Below, piece by piece: positions 1 through 7,483 of a DNA stretch of 11,139 nucleotides (the stretch's first letter is position 1; the number at the start of each line of letters is the position of its first letter). Position numbers and translations under genes: made by a program. The stretch is from Alphaproteobacteria bacterium (GTDB lineage: Bacteria; Pseudomonadota; Alphaproteobacteria; Micavibrionales; UBA2020). The notes beneath the pieces are model-generated. The model made no database searches and was not told where the DNA came from. It saw nothing but the letters and a program-made list of their open reading frames with translations. The DNA is taken from assembly GCA_023136145.1 (NCBI GenBank), contig JAGLRU010000433.1, positions 1 to 11,139 of the forward strand, given 5' to 3'.

Positions 1-3000
1 GATAAAGGTCGGATTGCCCGGAGCGAAGAACGCGCCGTTTAGTAACTCGACATAGTACGTACTCTGCCCTGTGAACTGTGTATTGCCGATTGTGTCGTTT
101 ACCAGTTGCAGATATGCGAAGGATGTTTCTTCGGAGAACGCAGGTTCAAAGCGCAGAGCCGTGTCGCCGCCAGTGAAGGTATTGGGCGTTTCCGGTGTTC
201 TGTCTCCTGTCAGGTCGATAAGACCACTGCCGATCCATGCCCCAACGGGATTATCGGTAAAAGTATTACCTGCAATAACGATGCTTCCGTTGTCGGATGC
301 CATCGCGTAAAGTCCCGCATTTACGCTGTTACTGATATTATTGTTGGTGATTACAACATTGTCTGAACCGCCAGTCTCGCCGAAGGAGCCTCTATATCCA
401 TTGTTTTCTTCATATTCATCGTTACCCAGATGGATACCGTTGTAATTGCCGTCAAGTGTGTTGTTATCAATCAGGACATCATGACCGTAAGCGATCTGGA
501 TGCCGTCGCCATAAGCACCGGTAACAACGTTGCCAACGATTCTAGTGTTAAATCCGTCATGTGCTGCTAGATCGGTAGGATCGGGGTTATACTCACCGTC
601 CCGCACCTGAATGCCGTCATTTCTCATTGCAGTCAGGACATTGCCGATAATGTCTGTATCGTAGCTGCCTTCAACCTTGATGCCGTTGTAGAAATTATGA
701 ACGGTTTGAGTTGCTGCATCGCTAGCAATTATTGTATGGCTGCTGTTATAAACGCCGATGCCGATACCACAGCCATTGCTGACGATATTGTCAATAATGC
801 TGACGGTATTACCGTTGAAATTCTTTATTCCATTGTTGACGTTGTTAACTATGTTGTTTGCAATCATACCATCAGTGACAAAATCAAAACGGATGCCGTT
901 ATCGTCGATGTCCTGTATATCATTGCCGGAAATGCTGACATTGTTACTTTCTTCGACATGGATGCCATCGTCGCCGATGTTGCGTACATCATTGCTGGAA
1001 ATATCAACATTGTTACTTCTTTCGACATGGATGCCATCGTCTTTGACTAAACGTACATTATTGTTGAAAATACTAACATAGTCGCCGTCCTCAACATGGA
1101 TGCCGTCATCTTCAATAAGGCTAACATTATTGCCGGAAATGTTGATGTCATTGTCGATGCCCTCGACATGAATGCCATCGTTGCTGATAAAGTGTACATC
1201 ATTGCCAGCAATGCTAACATGGCTGCCGTTCTTAACACGGATGCCATCATCTTTTGTAAAACTTACATGGTTGCCACTGATGTTGACATTAGATGTGTCA
1301 TCGACGCGGATGCCATCTTGTCCAGTAAAGTAAACTGTATTGTCGGTGATGATGCTTACGCCGGTACTGTTCTTGACATGAATGCCATCGTCTCCGATAA
1401 AGCAGATATTATTGCCGGAAATACTGACATCGCCACTTTCTTCTACATGGATGCCGTCTTGTCCAGTAATGGAAACTGTGTTGTCGGTGATGATCACGCC
1501 GTTGCTGTTCTCAACACGGACACTGTTTTTATCGAAAAAACGAATGGTGTTATTGGAAGCAGTGAGGTTGTTTACGCCATCGGCGCGGATGCCGTAGTCG
1601 CTAAGCTTACTTAGAAATTTTGTGGTGCCAAGAATATTAAAGCCATCAACCGTAACATTGTCTGCCGTAACCAGAACAACGGTACCGTCTTCTGTTGTTC
1701 CCTTCAGGCGTGGAGTGAAGGTATTGTAGTCGCCTAGGAGGTCGAGGGATTTATAGACGGTGATGTTTTCTTTGTAAGTATTCCACCATCCTCCTGCGAC
1801 GTGAATTGTTGCGTCTGTGTCCGCGAGATCAATGCCTTGCTGAATGCGAGCTTTGTTGCTGAGTATGTTTACTGTACTTGCATTGCTGGTGATACGCGGA
1901 GAATTATCAAGGATACTTCCGTCAAAATCTACGATCTGGTTGTTTAGATTGATGGTGGTGGCATTAAGTGCCAGATTTCCTGTAGTTCCAATCGTCAATT
2001 TGTGAACGAGGTCAAGCGTTGGTGCATTTAAAGACAGGGTCGAACCGACCGTCCAGTTATGAAGATCAACGGCACTGATCAACTCAATATTATTTCCAGC
2101 TAAGATATCAACGTTGGAAAAATTAAGCTGGGTTGCTAGAACCGACCCAGTGATATAACCACCCATGCCGATGGTGAATGTTGCCGGATCAAGCGTCAGA
2201 GTACCTAAAGTTCCGTTGGGTGCTGTGGCATCGACACGTCCTGTATAGTGGATGGTGCTTCCGGAAACCTCAGCGAGACCGCCGTTGCCGCTATCGTCAC
2301 CGCCGCTGACATTAATCTTTCCGGCAAAAACCATATCACCCGTCGCAACGATTTTGACCGTGCCTCCGTTTCCATGAGAGCCGTCGTTTCCATGATAGCC
2401 TCCGTTGCCGTGCCAACCGTTATTGCCATGATAGCCGTTGTATCCATGCCAGCCGTTATTGCTGTGATAGCCACCGTTACCATGATAGCCGTTGTTGCCA
2501 TGATAGCCGTTGTTGCCGTGATAGCCACCGTTACCATGATAGCCGTTGTTTCCGTGATAACCGCCGTATCCGTGCCAGCCGTTATTGCCGTAATAGCAGC
2601 CGTTTCCGTGATAGCAGCCGTTACCTTCGTCACCTTTGGCGGAAGCATTCAAGAGGGCAGAGTCGGTGACATTGATATTTTTACCGCTAACATCAATATC
2701 AGGATTATCAAGGCTTGGTGCAGATGAATTGTTTCTGGCTGTCAGAGTACCGGATATTTTTACTGTGCCGTGTTCACCGCCGGAGAGGATAATTTTGCCA
2801 TCGTGAGTCTCAAACTTGTCTGCCTGAATGGTGCCGCTCATATTGATAATATTGTCCACAAGACCTGCAGCTGCGCTTGTCGAAAGCGTCACCCGTCCGC
2901 CGTTTGCATATATTTTTCCGCTATGTTTAATCAGTGCCTTGCTGAGTTTGCCATCGTCTCCGACTGCGATTGAAATTAATTCATCACCCGTTAGGTCAAC

Positions 3001-3705
3001 AGTAACTTTTTTACCAGAGGCCAGCGTGACCTTACCCAGTGTCGCAGTGATTGTGCCTTTGTTGACAACATAAGGCGCGACAAAAGCGACAAGTCCGCTT
3101 TCTGCTACGGTGAAATCTGCGTTATTTCTAACGGATGCTGTATTATCGGGAACGTTAAGGTCGAAGGAACCATTGCTGTTGACGAAAGCCTCCATGTCTG
3201 TATTTGCAAGGCTACCAGTTGAAGCAATGATGCCGCCCACGTCAATTCTCGCAGTCTTGCCAAAGAACACGCCGTTCTGGTCAAGAATCATAACTCTGCC
3301 TTGAGCCTTCAATTTACCGTAAATCTTCGCTACGCCTCCGTTGGAATCTACGCGATTTACAACGAGCGAGTTTGTCCCTTGTGTCTGATCAAAATTGACA
3401 GAAGCCCTCTTACCAATATTGAAAGTATCCCAGTCGATAACGGCTCTGTCTGAATCCTGAGTAAGATTCATGTTTCTGTCGTTATAACCAGACAAAACAG
3501 GATCCGTTACATCTCCAGCCTGAAGATCGAATCCCGTAGGAGTTTCATAAGCAGTTGGTACAGCAAAAGCAGTGGACGACACCAAAACACTTGCAACGGT
3601 CATTACCGTTGTTGCCAGCAAATGTTTACGGAATTGTTCTCCGAAAAATTTTCTAGAAGTGGGGTTTTGAAAAATTTTGGATTTATTTGCTTGATGTTTT
3701 TTCAT
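1..3705 (-). CDS. Giant TPS-type exoprotein (filamentous-haemagglutinin-like) with beta-helix repeats, C-terminus off the left edge
   Basis: The minus-strand frame is open from ATG 3705 to base 1: 1235 codons without a stop. The start is supported by AGGTGA six bases upstream. Residues 1-48 are a long signal peptide with a basic N-region and hydrophobic stretch, probably cleaved after AFA (46-48). Residues about 60-300 match the filamentous-haemagglutinin N-terminal (TPS) domain: FNIGK near 95-99, VNRV near 116-119, DQNGVFFG at 142-149 (the usual motif is NPNG) and IIAST near 159-163. Then come a hexapeptide tract (364-447), generic FHA-like beta-strand sequence with LTLDPATF (503-510), and parallel beta-helix rungs from about 703 to 1167. 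Proteins of this family cross the outer membrane through a TpsB transporter and act as adhesins or other surface proteins; no TpsB is visible here. The function of the passenger is unknown. TPS assignment is firm; adhesin role is inference. Confidence 0.9.
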   Translation of the reverse strand, partial: MKKHQANKSKIFQNPTSRKFFGEQFRKHLLATTVMTVASVLVSSTAFAVPTAYETPTGFDLQAGDVTDPVLSGYNDRNMNLTQDSDRAVIDWDTFNIGKRASVNFDQTQGTNSLVVNRVDSNGGVAKIYGKLKAQGRVMILDQNGVFFGKTARIDVGGIIASTGSLANTDMEAFVNSNGSFDLNVPDNTASVRNNADFTVAESGLVAFVAPYVVNKGTITATLGKVTLASGKKVTVDLTGDELISIAVGDDGKLSKALIKHSGKIYANGGRVTLSTSAAAGLVDNIINMSGTIQADKFETHDGKIILSGGEHGTVKISGTLTARNNSSAPSLDNPDIDVSGKNINVTDSALLNASAKGDEGNGCYHGNGCYYGNNGWHGYGGYHGNNGYHGNGGYHGNNGYHGNNGYHGNGGYHSNNGWHGYNGYHGNNGWHGNGGYHGNDGSHGNGGTVKIVATGDMVFAGKINVSGGDDSGNGGLAEVSGSTIHYTGRVDATAPNGTLGTLTLDPATFTIGMGGYITGSVLATQLNFSNVDILAGNNIELISAVDLHNWTVGSTLSLNAPTLDLVHKLTIGTTGNLALNATTINLNNQIVDFDGSILDNSPRITSNASTVNILSNKARIQQGIDLADTDATIHVAGGWWNTYKENITVYKSLDLLGDYNTFTPRLKGTTEDGTVVLVTADNVTVDGFNILGTTKFLSKLSDYGIRADGVNNLTASNNTIRFFDKNSVRVENSNGVIITDNTVSITGQDGIHVEESGDVSISGNNICFIGDDGIHVKNSTGVSIITDNTVYFTGQDGIRVDDTSNVNISGNHVSFTKDDGIRVKNGSHVSIAGNDVHFISNDGIHVEGIDNDINISGNNVSLIEDDGIHVEDGDYVSIFNNNVRLVKDDGIHVERSNNVDISSNDVRNIGDDGIHVEESNNVSISGNDIQDIDDNGIRFDFVTDGMIANNIVNNVNNGIKNFNGNTVSIIDNIVSNGCGIGIGVYNSSHTIIASDAATQTVHNFYNGIKVEGSYDTDIIGNVLTAMRNDGIQVRDGEYNPDPTDLAAHDGFNTRIVGNVVTGAYGDGIQIAYGHDVLIDNNTLDGNYNGIHLGNDEYEENNGYRGSFGETGGSDNVVITNNNISNSVNAGLYAMASDNGSIVIAGNTFTDNPVGAWIGSGLIDLTGDRTPETPNTFTGGDTALRFEPAFSEETSFAYLQLVNDTIGNTQFTGQSTYYVELLNGAFFAPGNPTFI
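205..1599 (-). repeat. About 18 beta-helix (PbH1/NosD-like) rungs, roughly 23 residues each
   Basis: Codons about 703-1167 repeat the pattern D-D/N-G-I-H/R-V-E/K, then about five variable residues, V-S-I-S-G-N-N/D-V and a short turn. I count about 18 rungs, the first ten or so very regular and the last ones interrupted by insertions (near 1036-1050 and 1095-1115). This is the signature of right-handed parallel beta-helices, with stacked asparagines in the SGN/DN turns. The same repeats explain the long open antisense frames here, because the period is close to a multiple of three. Confidence 0.88.
1207..1488 (-). repeat. Two-copy 141-bp (47-residue) internal duplication within the beta-helix
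   Basis: Codons 740-786 and 787-833 align at an offset of 47 residues, which is two beta-helix rungs. Both copies carry ITDNTV, TGQDGI, ISGN and DDGI at matching positions. At the DNA level cttgtccagtaa occurs at 1317-1328 and again at 1458-1469, exactly 141 bp apart, and the flanking bases are also similar. The neighbouring rungs are less alike, so this pair looks like a more recent duplication of a two-rung unit. Confidence 0.75.
2362..2616 (-). repeat. 14 tandem hexapeptide repeats (Gly-Tyr/Trp-His-Gly-Asn-Asn/Gly), 18-bp period
   Basis: Codons 364-447 of the exoprotein consist of 14 consecutive six-residue units of consensus G-Y-H-G-N-N/G. The first two begin with Cys instead of Gly (C364, C370). 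Trp replaces Tyr at 377, 419 and 431, and Ser replaces it at 443. One unit has Tyr instead of His (372); the other 13 keep a histidine at a spacing of six. No gap breaks the register. The tract lies between the TPS domain and the central beta-strand part, so it would be displayed outside the cell. Regular His spacing in a Gly/Asn-rich chain suggests metal binding or a flexible glycine-rich spacer; both are inference. Confidence 0.93.
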
Positions 3706-3914
3706 GCTTTCACCTGCTTTTATAACTTAAATTTAATATATATTTAATGATTTTATACTGATTCTTAACGAATTCAGTTATTCAAAGTTAAACAAAAGTC
3801 GAATCATTGATTTTCAATATAACTAGTACACAGTGTTATAGAAATTAGCAATAAGTTTTTTTGTTGTCGTTAAAGTCCATGACATTTATGATTTTTGACC
3901 TTAGACTTCCCCTT
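3706..3914. other. AT-rich divergent intergenic region between the exoprotein gene and aroA
   Basis: This stretch separates the two divergent starts and is strongly AT-rich. For the exoprotein, AGGTGA near 3712-3717 (minus) is a good ribosome binding site and TATAAA (minus, 3752-3757) is a possible -10 box, but no convincing -35 box is correctly spaced. Toward aroA, TTATAG near 3836-3841 with a weak TTCAAT 17 bases upstream could be a promoter. A short palindrome, ACAC-A-GTGT, lies near 3828-3836. I see no gene or terminator. Promoter positions here are guesses; the role as a shared divergent control region is inferred from layout. Confidence 0.4.
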
Positions 3915-5240
3915 ATGACAGGTCTTGTTTCAAAGAAAATTAATAATTTGAAGGGGTTGGCTTTAGTGCCTGGGGATAAATCTATCTCTCATCGTGCCTT
4001 GATGTTCGGTGCGCTGGCTTCTGGTGAAACTACAGTAACTGGTATTCTGGAAGGAGAGGATGTTTTCAGGACTGCTGATGCACTTAGGGCGATGGGTGTT
4101 TCCATAGCATTGCTAAATTCAAAAAACGATGTCTGGCGTATTCAAGGAATGGGAGAAAATCCACTCCATACGCCTGAGTCTGTCCTTGATCTCGGCAACA
4201 GCGGAACGTCTGCTCGTTTGCTGATGGGGCTGGTCGCGGGATACCCTATCAGTGCTTCTTTCACAGGAGATGATTCCCTTCGTCGCCGCCCGATGGAGCG
4301 CGTTATTAAGCCGTTAAAGCAGATGGGTGCGAAGTTTGAAATGAGTGTTGAAGACAGGCTGCCTTTGCGTATTACTGGCTCTTCTTCGCTTAGACCCATT
4401 CATTATCTTATGCCTGTTGCTTCTGCGCAGGTTAAGTCTTCTATTTTATTGGCAGGGTTACACGCAAACGGAAAAACAACGGTAGTGGAGCCTCAACCGA
4501 CGCGGGATCATACCGAACGAATGCTGGAGTTTTTCGGAGCAAAAGTTTTCTCTGAAACACAGTCGGATGGATCAAATTCTGTGACGCTGGAGGGGGGGCA
4601 AGTGTTGACCGGACGTAATGTCGTCGTTCCATCTGATCCTAGCTCTGCGGCATTTCTCACCGTTGCTGCACTTATCACGGAGGATTCTGATATAGTCATT
4701 CCAAATGTTTTGATGAATCCGCTCCGTACTGGAATTTACGATACTCTGATCGAAATGGGCGCGAATATCGTTTTTGAGAATGCCTCTGACAAACATGGAG
4801 AACCGGTGGCGGATATTCGCGTTAAGTCTAGCGTTTTGAAAGGCGTAAGGGTTCCACCAAAGCGTGTACCGTCAATGATTGACGAGTTTCCGATTCTCTC
4901 TGTCGCCGCAGCATTCGCTGATGGTGATACCGTGATGACGGATCTGTCCGAACTTCGGGTCAAGGAAAGCGACCGTTTAGCTGCTATTGCCAAAGGGCTT
5001 GAGGCGACGGGAGTCAAGGCGGAAATGGGCAAGGATAGTTTGATTGTGCATGGTTCAGGTCACAGTGTGGAAGGTGGTTGCACTATTGAAACTGGTTTTG
5101 ACCATCGCATTGCCATGAGTTTTTTGATTATGGGTCTCTCTAGTCGATCTCCAGTCGCTGTTGATGATGCAAAAACTATCGCCACCAGTTTTCCGGATTT
5201 CGCAGCGCTTATGAACAGGCTTGGTGCGAAGATCGACTAG
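3915..5240 (+). CDS. aroA: 3-phosphoshikimate 1-carboxyvinyltransferase (EPSP synthase), CP4-like class II
   Basis: EPSP synthase joins shikimate-3-phosphate and phosphoenolpyruvate in the sixth step of the shikimate pathway, in the cytosol. Counting from ATG 3915 (441 residues), PGDKSISHRA contains K22, LGNSGTSAR is at 93-101, RDHTE at 197-201, DEFPIL with the catalytic Asp at 323, ELRVKESDR at 346-354 and DHRIAM at 396-401. SAQVK is also present. GDKS, SAQVK and RDHTE fit the class II (Agrobacterium CP4-like) enzymes. At the glyphosate-determining position the protein has Gly97, as in sensitive enzymes, where CP4 has Ala. The start is uncertain: ATG 3879, ATG 3888 and TTG 3861 are in frame and none has a clear ribosome binding site; 3915 gives the family's usual short lead before PGDKS. 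Neither cmk nor rpsA, frequent downstream neighbours, follows. Confidence 0.96.
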   Translation: MTGLVSKKINNLKGLALVPGDKSISHRALMFGALASGETTVTGILEGEDVFRTADALRAMGVSIALLNSKNDVWRIQGMGENPLHTPESVLDLGNSGTSARLLMGLVAGYPISASFTGDDSLRRRPMERVIKPLKQMGAKFEMSVEDRLPLRITGSSSLRPIHYLMPVASAQVKSSILLAGLHANGKTTVVEPQPTRDHTERMLEFFGAKVFSETQSDGSNSVTLEGGQVLTGRNVVVPSDPSSAAFLTVAALITEDSDIVIPNVLMNPLRTGIYDTLIEMGANIVFENASDKHGEPVADIRVKSSVLKGVRVPPKRVPSMIDEFPILSVAAAFADGDTVMTDLSELRVKESDRLAAIAKGLEATGVKAEMGKDSLIVHGSGHSVEGGCTIETGFDHRIAMSFLIMGLSSRSPVAVDDAKTIATSFPDFAALMNRLGAKID

Positions 5241-5311
5241 GGCGTGGATTTCTGCATGATGCTTTTATTTAGGCTTTTAGGTACGATGCTGAAACAGGAC
5301 AAGAAGATTAA

Positions 5312-7060
5312 ATGGAGGACTTACACGCAGTTTCTTATCTGAAGGAGATTGTTATCATTCTGGCAGCAGCCGGGGTGATCGTTCCTATTTTTACTCGTCT
5401 GCGTATCAGTCCGGTGCTTGGTTATCTTATTGCCGGATTTATCGTTGGACCTTACGGGCTTGGTTCCTTCCCATCGTCTAATACGGGTATTCTCCAGCAC
5501 TTCGTCATCAGCAATCCGAAGCAAGTGGCGGAACTGGCTAACTTCGGCGTGGTTTTCCTTATGTTTATGATTGGGCTTGAGCTGTCGACCAAGAAGTTAT
5601 GGGACTTGCGCAGAATTGTGTTTGGTCTTGGGATGCTTCAAGTAATGCTGACCATTGTCGTTCTCGGATTTATTGCATGGATTCTTGGCAATGATGCAAT
5701 TGCTTCGATCATCTTGGCATCCGCTTTAGCTCTTTCCTCGACAGCTATCGTTATGCAGATTTTGATGGATCGCCGTAAACTGGCTACACCTTTTGGACGC
5801 TCCTGCTTTTCTATCTTGTTATTTCAGGATTTGGCGGTTGTCCCGATTCTTATTCTTTTGGGTATATTTGGAGCCGGAGCGGTAGATGGAATTAGTGCCG
5901 CCGTTCTTATAGCTCTCGGAAGGGCGGTAGGGGTTATCGCTTTTATTTTGCTTGTGGGACGTTTTATCCTATGTCCATTGTTTCGTATTGCGGGCGCAGC
6001 GGTAGGTGCGGAACCTTTTATGGCGATAACTCTCCTGACGGTAATTGTGACTGCTGCTGTGACAGGGATGGCTGGTCTTTCGATGGCTCTTGGTGCTTTT
6101 CTGGCAGGGTTGCTCCTTGCTGAAACGCCATACCGACACGCTATAGAAGTGAATATAGAGCCGTTTAAGGGGTTGCTTCTAGGGCTTTTCTTTATGACTG
6201 TTGGTATGGAATTGGATATTCGGCTTGTTGAGGAAAATGTTTTTTGGATTTTCTTTTTCGTTTTCAGCCTTACTTTACTTAAAGCAGCAATCATAACTCC
6301 GCTTGCTCGGCTCTTCGGTCTTTCTTGGGGCTTTGCTCTGGAAGCGGGGCTGCTTCTAGGACAAGCTGGGGAATTTGCTTTTGTTATCGTGGGCGGTGCT
6401 ATGGCGATGGAGCTGTTGTCTCCTGCAACTGGGAATTTCGCGCTTATAGTGACAAGCCTTTCTATGATGCTGACTCCGGGAATGGCTTATTTAGCTCGGA
6501 GAGTAAGAGAGTATCAGGAGAAGAAGGAGAGGTGGCCATATAAAAAAACGGGATCGGCAGATGTTTCCGATTTGCAGGGACATGTTATCGTTGCTGGTCT
6601 TGGACGAGTTGGAGATACTATCACGCGGGTATTAGATGCTGAATCAACCCCATACATTGTCATTGATAATGATGCGGCTGTTGTGATGAAAAAAAGAAAA
6701 GCGGGAAAAGTCGTTTCTTACGGGGATGCCAGCAGATATGAGTTGCTTAGAATCTTTCATCCAGAGAATGCACTTGCCATTGTTCTTACGATGGATGACT
6801 CCATTACGACGGTACGGGCTATAAAAAATATCCGCCGGTTCTGGCCAGATATTTTAATTTTTGCGCGTGCTTTTGATATTCATGTGGCGCGGCGATTGTA
6901 CAGTGTGGGAGCTTCGGTCGTTATCACTGAAACGGTTGAAACAAGCCTTCAGATCGCCGGAAGTCTTTTGAAAGGGATAGGTGTTGAAGAGGACATTATC
7001 TTGCACCGTCTTGATATTGAAAGAAACCATGCCCTTCTCGGAATTAGTGTAGAGCTATAG
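5312..7060 (+). CDS. Monovalent cation:proton antiporter, CPA2 family, KefB/KefC-like with RCK (TrkA-N) domain
   Basis: This is a 582-residue inner-membrane antiporter of the CPA2 family. Residues about 8-395 form a polytopic sodium/hydrogen exchanger domain with many hydrophobic segments. Conserved stretches match Kef proteins: LLFQD at 169-173, GLSMALGAFLAG at 255-266, PFKGLLLGLFFMTVGMEL from 284 and GQAGEF at 350-355. After a charged linker, a Rossmann-type TrkA-N/RCK domain begins near 423 with GLGRVG at 429-434, the nucleotide-binding loop. Kef proteins exchange potassium for protons and in enterobacteria are gated by glutathione adducts; whether this one is a potassium channel-like protector or a general K+/Na+ antiporter cannot be told from sequence. 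It lies 71 bases after aroA in the same orientation with no terminator between them, so co-transcription is possible. AGGA at 5296-5299 is rather far from the ATG. Confidence 0.92.
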   Translation: MEDLHAVSYLKEIVIILAAAGVIVPIFTRLRISPVLGYLIAGFIVGPYGLGSFPSSNTGILQHFVISNPKQVAELANFGVVFLMFMIGLELSTKKLWDLRRIVFGLGMLQVMLTIVVLGFIAWILGNDAIASIILASALALSSTAIVMQILMDRRKLATPFGRSCFSILLFQDLAVVPILILLGIFGAGAVDGISAAVLIALGRAVGVIAFILLVGRFILCPLFRIAGAAVGAEPFMAITLLTVIVTAAVTGMAGLSMALGAFLAGLLLAETPYRHAIEVNIEPFKGLLLGLFFMTVGMELDIRLVEENVFWIFFFVFSLTLLKAAIITPLARLFGLSWGFALEAGLLLGQAGEFAFVIVGGAMAMELLSPATGNFALIVTSLSMMLTPGMAYLARRVREYQEKKERWPYKKTGSADVSDLQGHVIVAGLGRVGDTITRVLDAESTPYIVIDNDAAVVMKKRKAGKVVSYGDASRYELLRIFHPENALAIVLTMDDSITTVRAIKNIRRFWPDILIFARAFDIHVARRLYSVGASVVITETVETSLQIAGSLLKGIGVEEDIILHRLDIERNHALLGISVEL

Positions 7061-7483
7061 CCGAAAGCGGTGTATGGGTGAGATCAGATAGCGCACCTTA
7101 CTGATTTTTGTTGTAGTGCATCTTGTGCGATGCCGTCTACAAAATTCACGCCGTAGATGACATTTTTGAGCTGATCAAAGCCCCTGATTTTCATCCATGC
7201 GCACTACAGCTTTGCGACCATCGGAAAGATGATCTTACTCATACGCTTCAAGATGCGCAGAAACTTCGGCTTCAATCGATTGTGCCAGCAACTGACGCGC
7301 ACCTGTGCGCAAATTTTGGATGAGATTATTCATGACTATCAATAATTGTTTAGGCTCTAGATTAATATAGCCCTTTAATATAGGATCAATTACTCCAATT
7401 GAAACAATGAGTTAAATAACTTGCAGGCTAATTATATAAGACAGTCCCATTCCTAATTCACAATAGCGTTAGTGATAATTTTG
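7061..7483. other. Gene-poor stretch between the antiporter and rsmI, with transposon debris
   Basis: No intact gene of normal length is found on either strand. The middle holds the transposase remnant listed separately. To its left a 36-codon minus-strand frame (7194 to 7084) reads MKIRGFDQLKNVIYGVNF and onward; I do not recognise it, and it may be part of the same dead element in another frame. To its right (7334-7483) the DNA is AT-rich, with a 9-bp direct repeat ttaatatag at 7362-7370 and 7375-7383. I see no convincing hairpin-plus-T-run terminator for either flanking gene, although both genes end facing this gap. Confidence 0.5.
7178..7333 (-). pseudogene. Remnant of an IS256-family (mutator-type) transposase, N-terminal fragment
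   Basis: The minus strand from ATG 7333 reads MNNLIQNLRTGARQLLAQSI, then EAEVSAHLEAYE, a stop at 7235-7237, and in the same frame DHLSDGRKAVVRM. This follows the well-known N-terminal pattern of IS256-type transposases (GARELLAQAVEAEV, an acidic helix, then DGRxxVVR). The stop codon, loss of similarity after VVR and absence of the DDE catalytic part show a dead fragment. No terminal inverted repeats or target duplications are evident. The identification rests on remembered family patterns over about 45 residues. Confidence 0.6.

Noticed and set aside
1096..1614. 172-codon plus-strand open frame (and the similar frames at 697-1050 and 758-1081)
   Set aside because: It is the antisense shadow of the beta-helix repeats. 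Units whose length is a multiple of three keep several frames free of stops; there is no ribosome binding site or recognisable protein.
2362..2616. Possible CRISPR array, suggested by the short regular DNA repeats
   Set aside because: The 18-bp units are contiguous and imperfect, with no spacers, and encode an in-frame peptide repeat.
2205..2727. Ala/Thr/Ile-rich frames on both strands (minus 2205-2648, plus 2248-2727)
   Set aside because: Their regular composition comes from reading the 18-bp hexapeptide repeat in the wrong frame or strand. The minus-strand exoprotein frame explains the DNA better.
3861..3914. Longer AroA N-terminus from TTG 3861
   Set aside because: The added residues do not resemble family N-termini and no ribosome binding site precedes the TTG. 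ATG 3879 or 3888 remain possible, but 3915 fits the family length best.
7123..7323. 66-codon plus-strand frame between the antiporter and rsmI
   Set aside because: The opposite strand shows a transposase-like peptide, and the plus frame has no recognisable motif or ribosome binding site.
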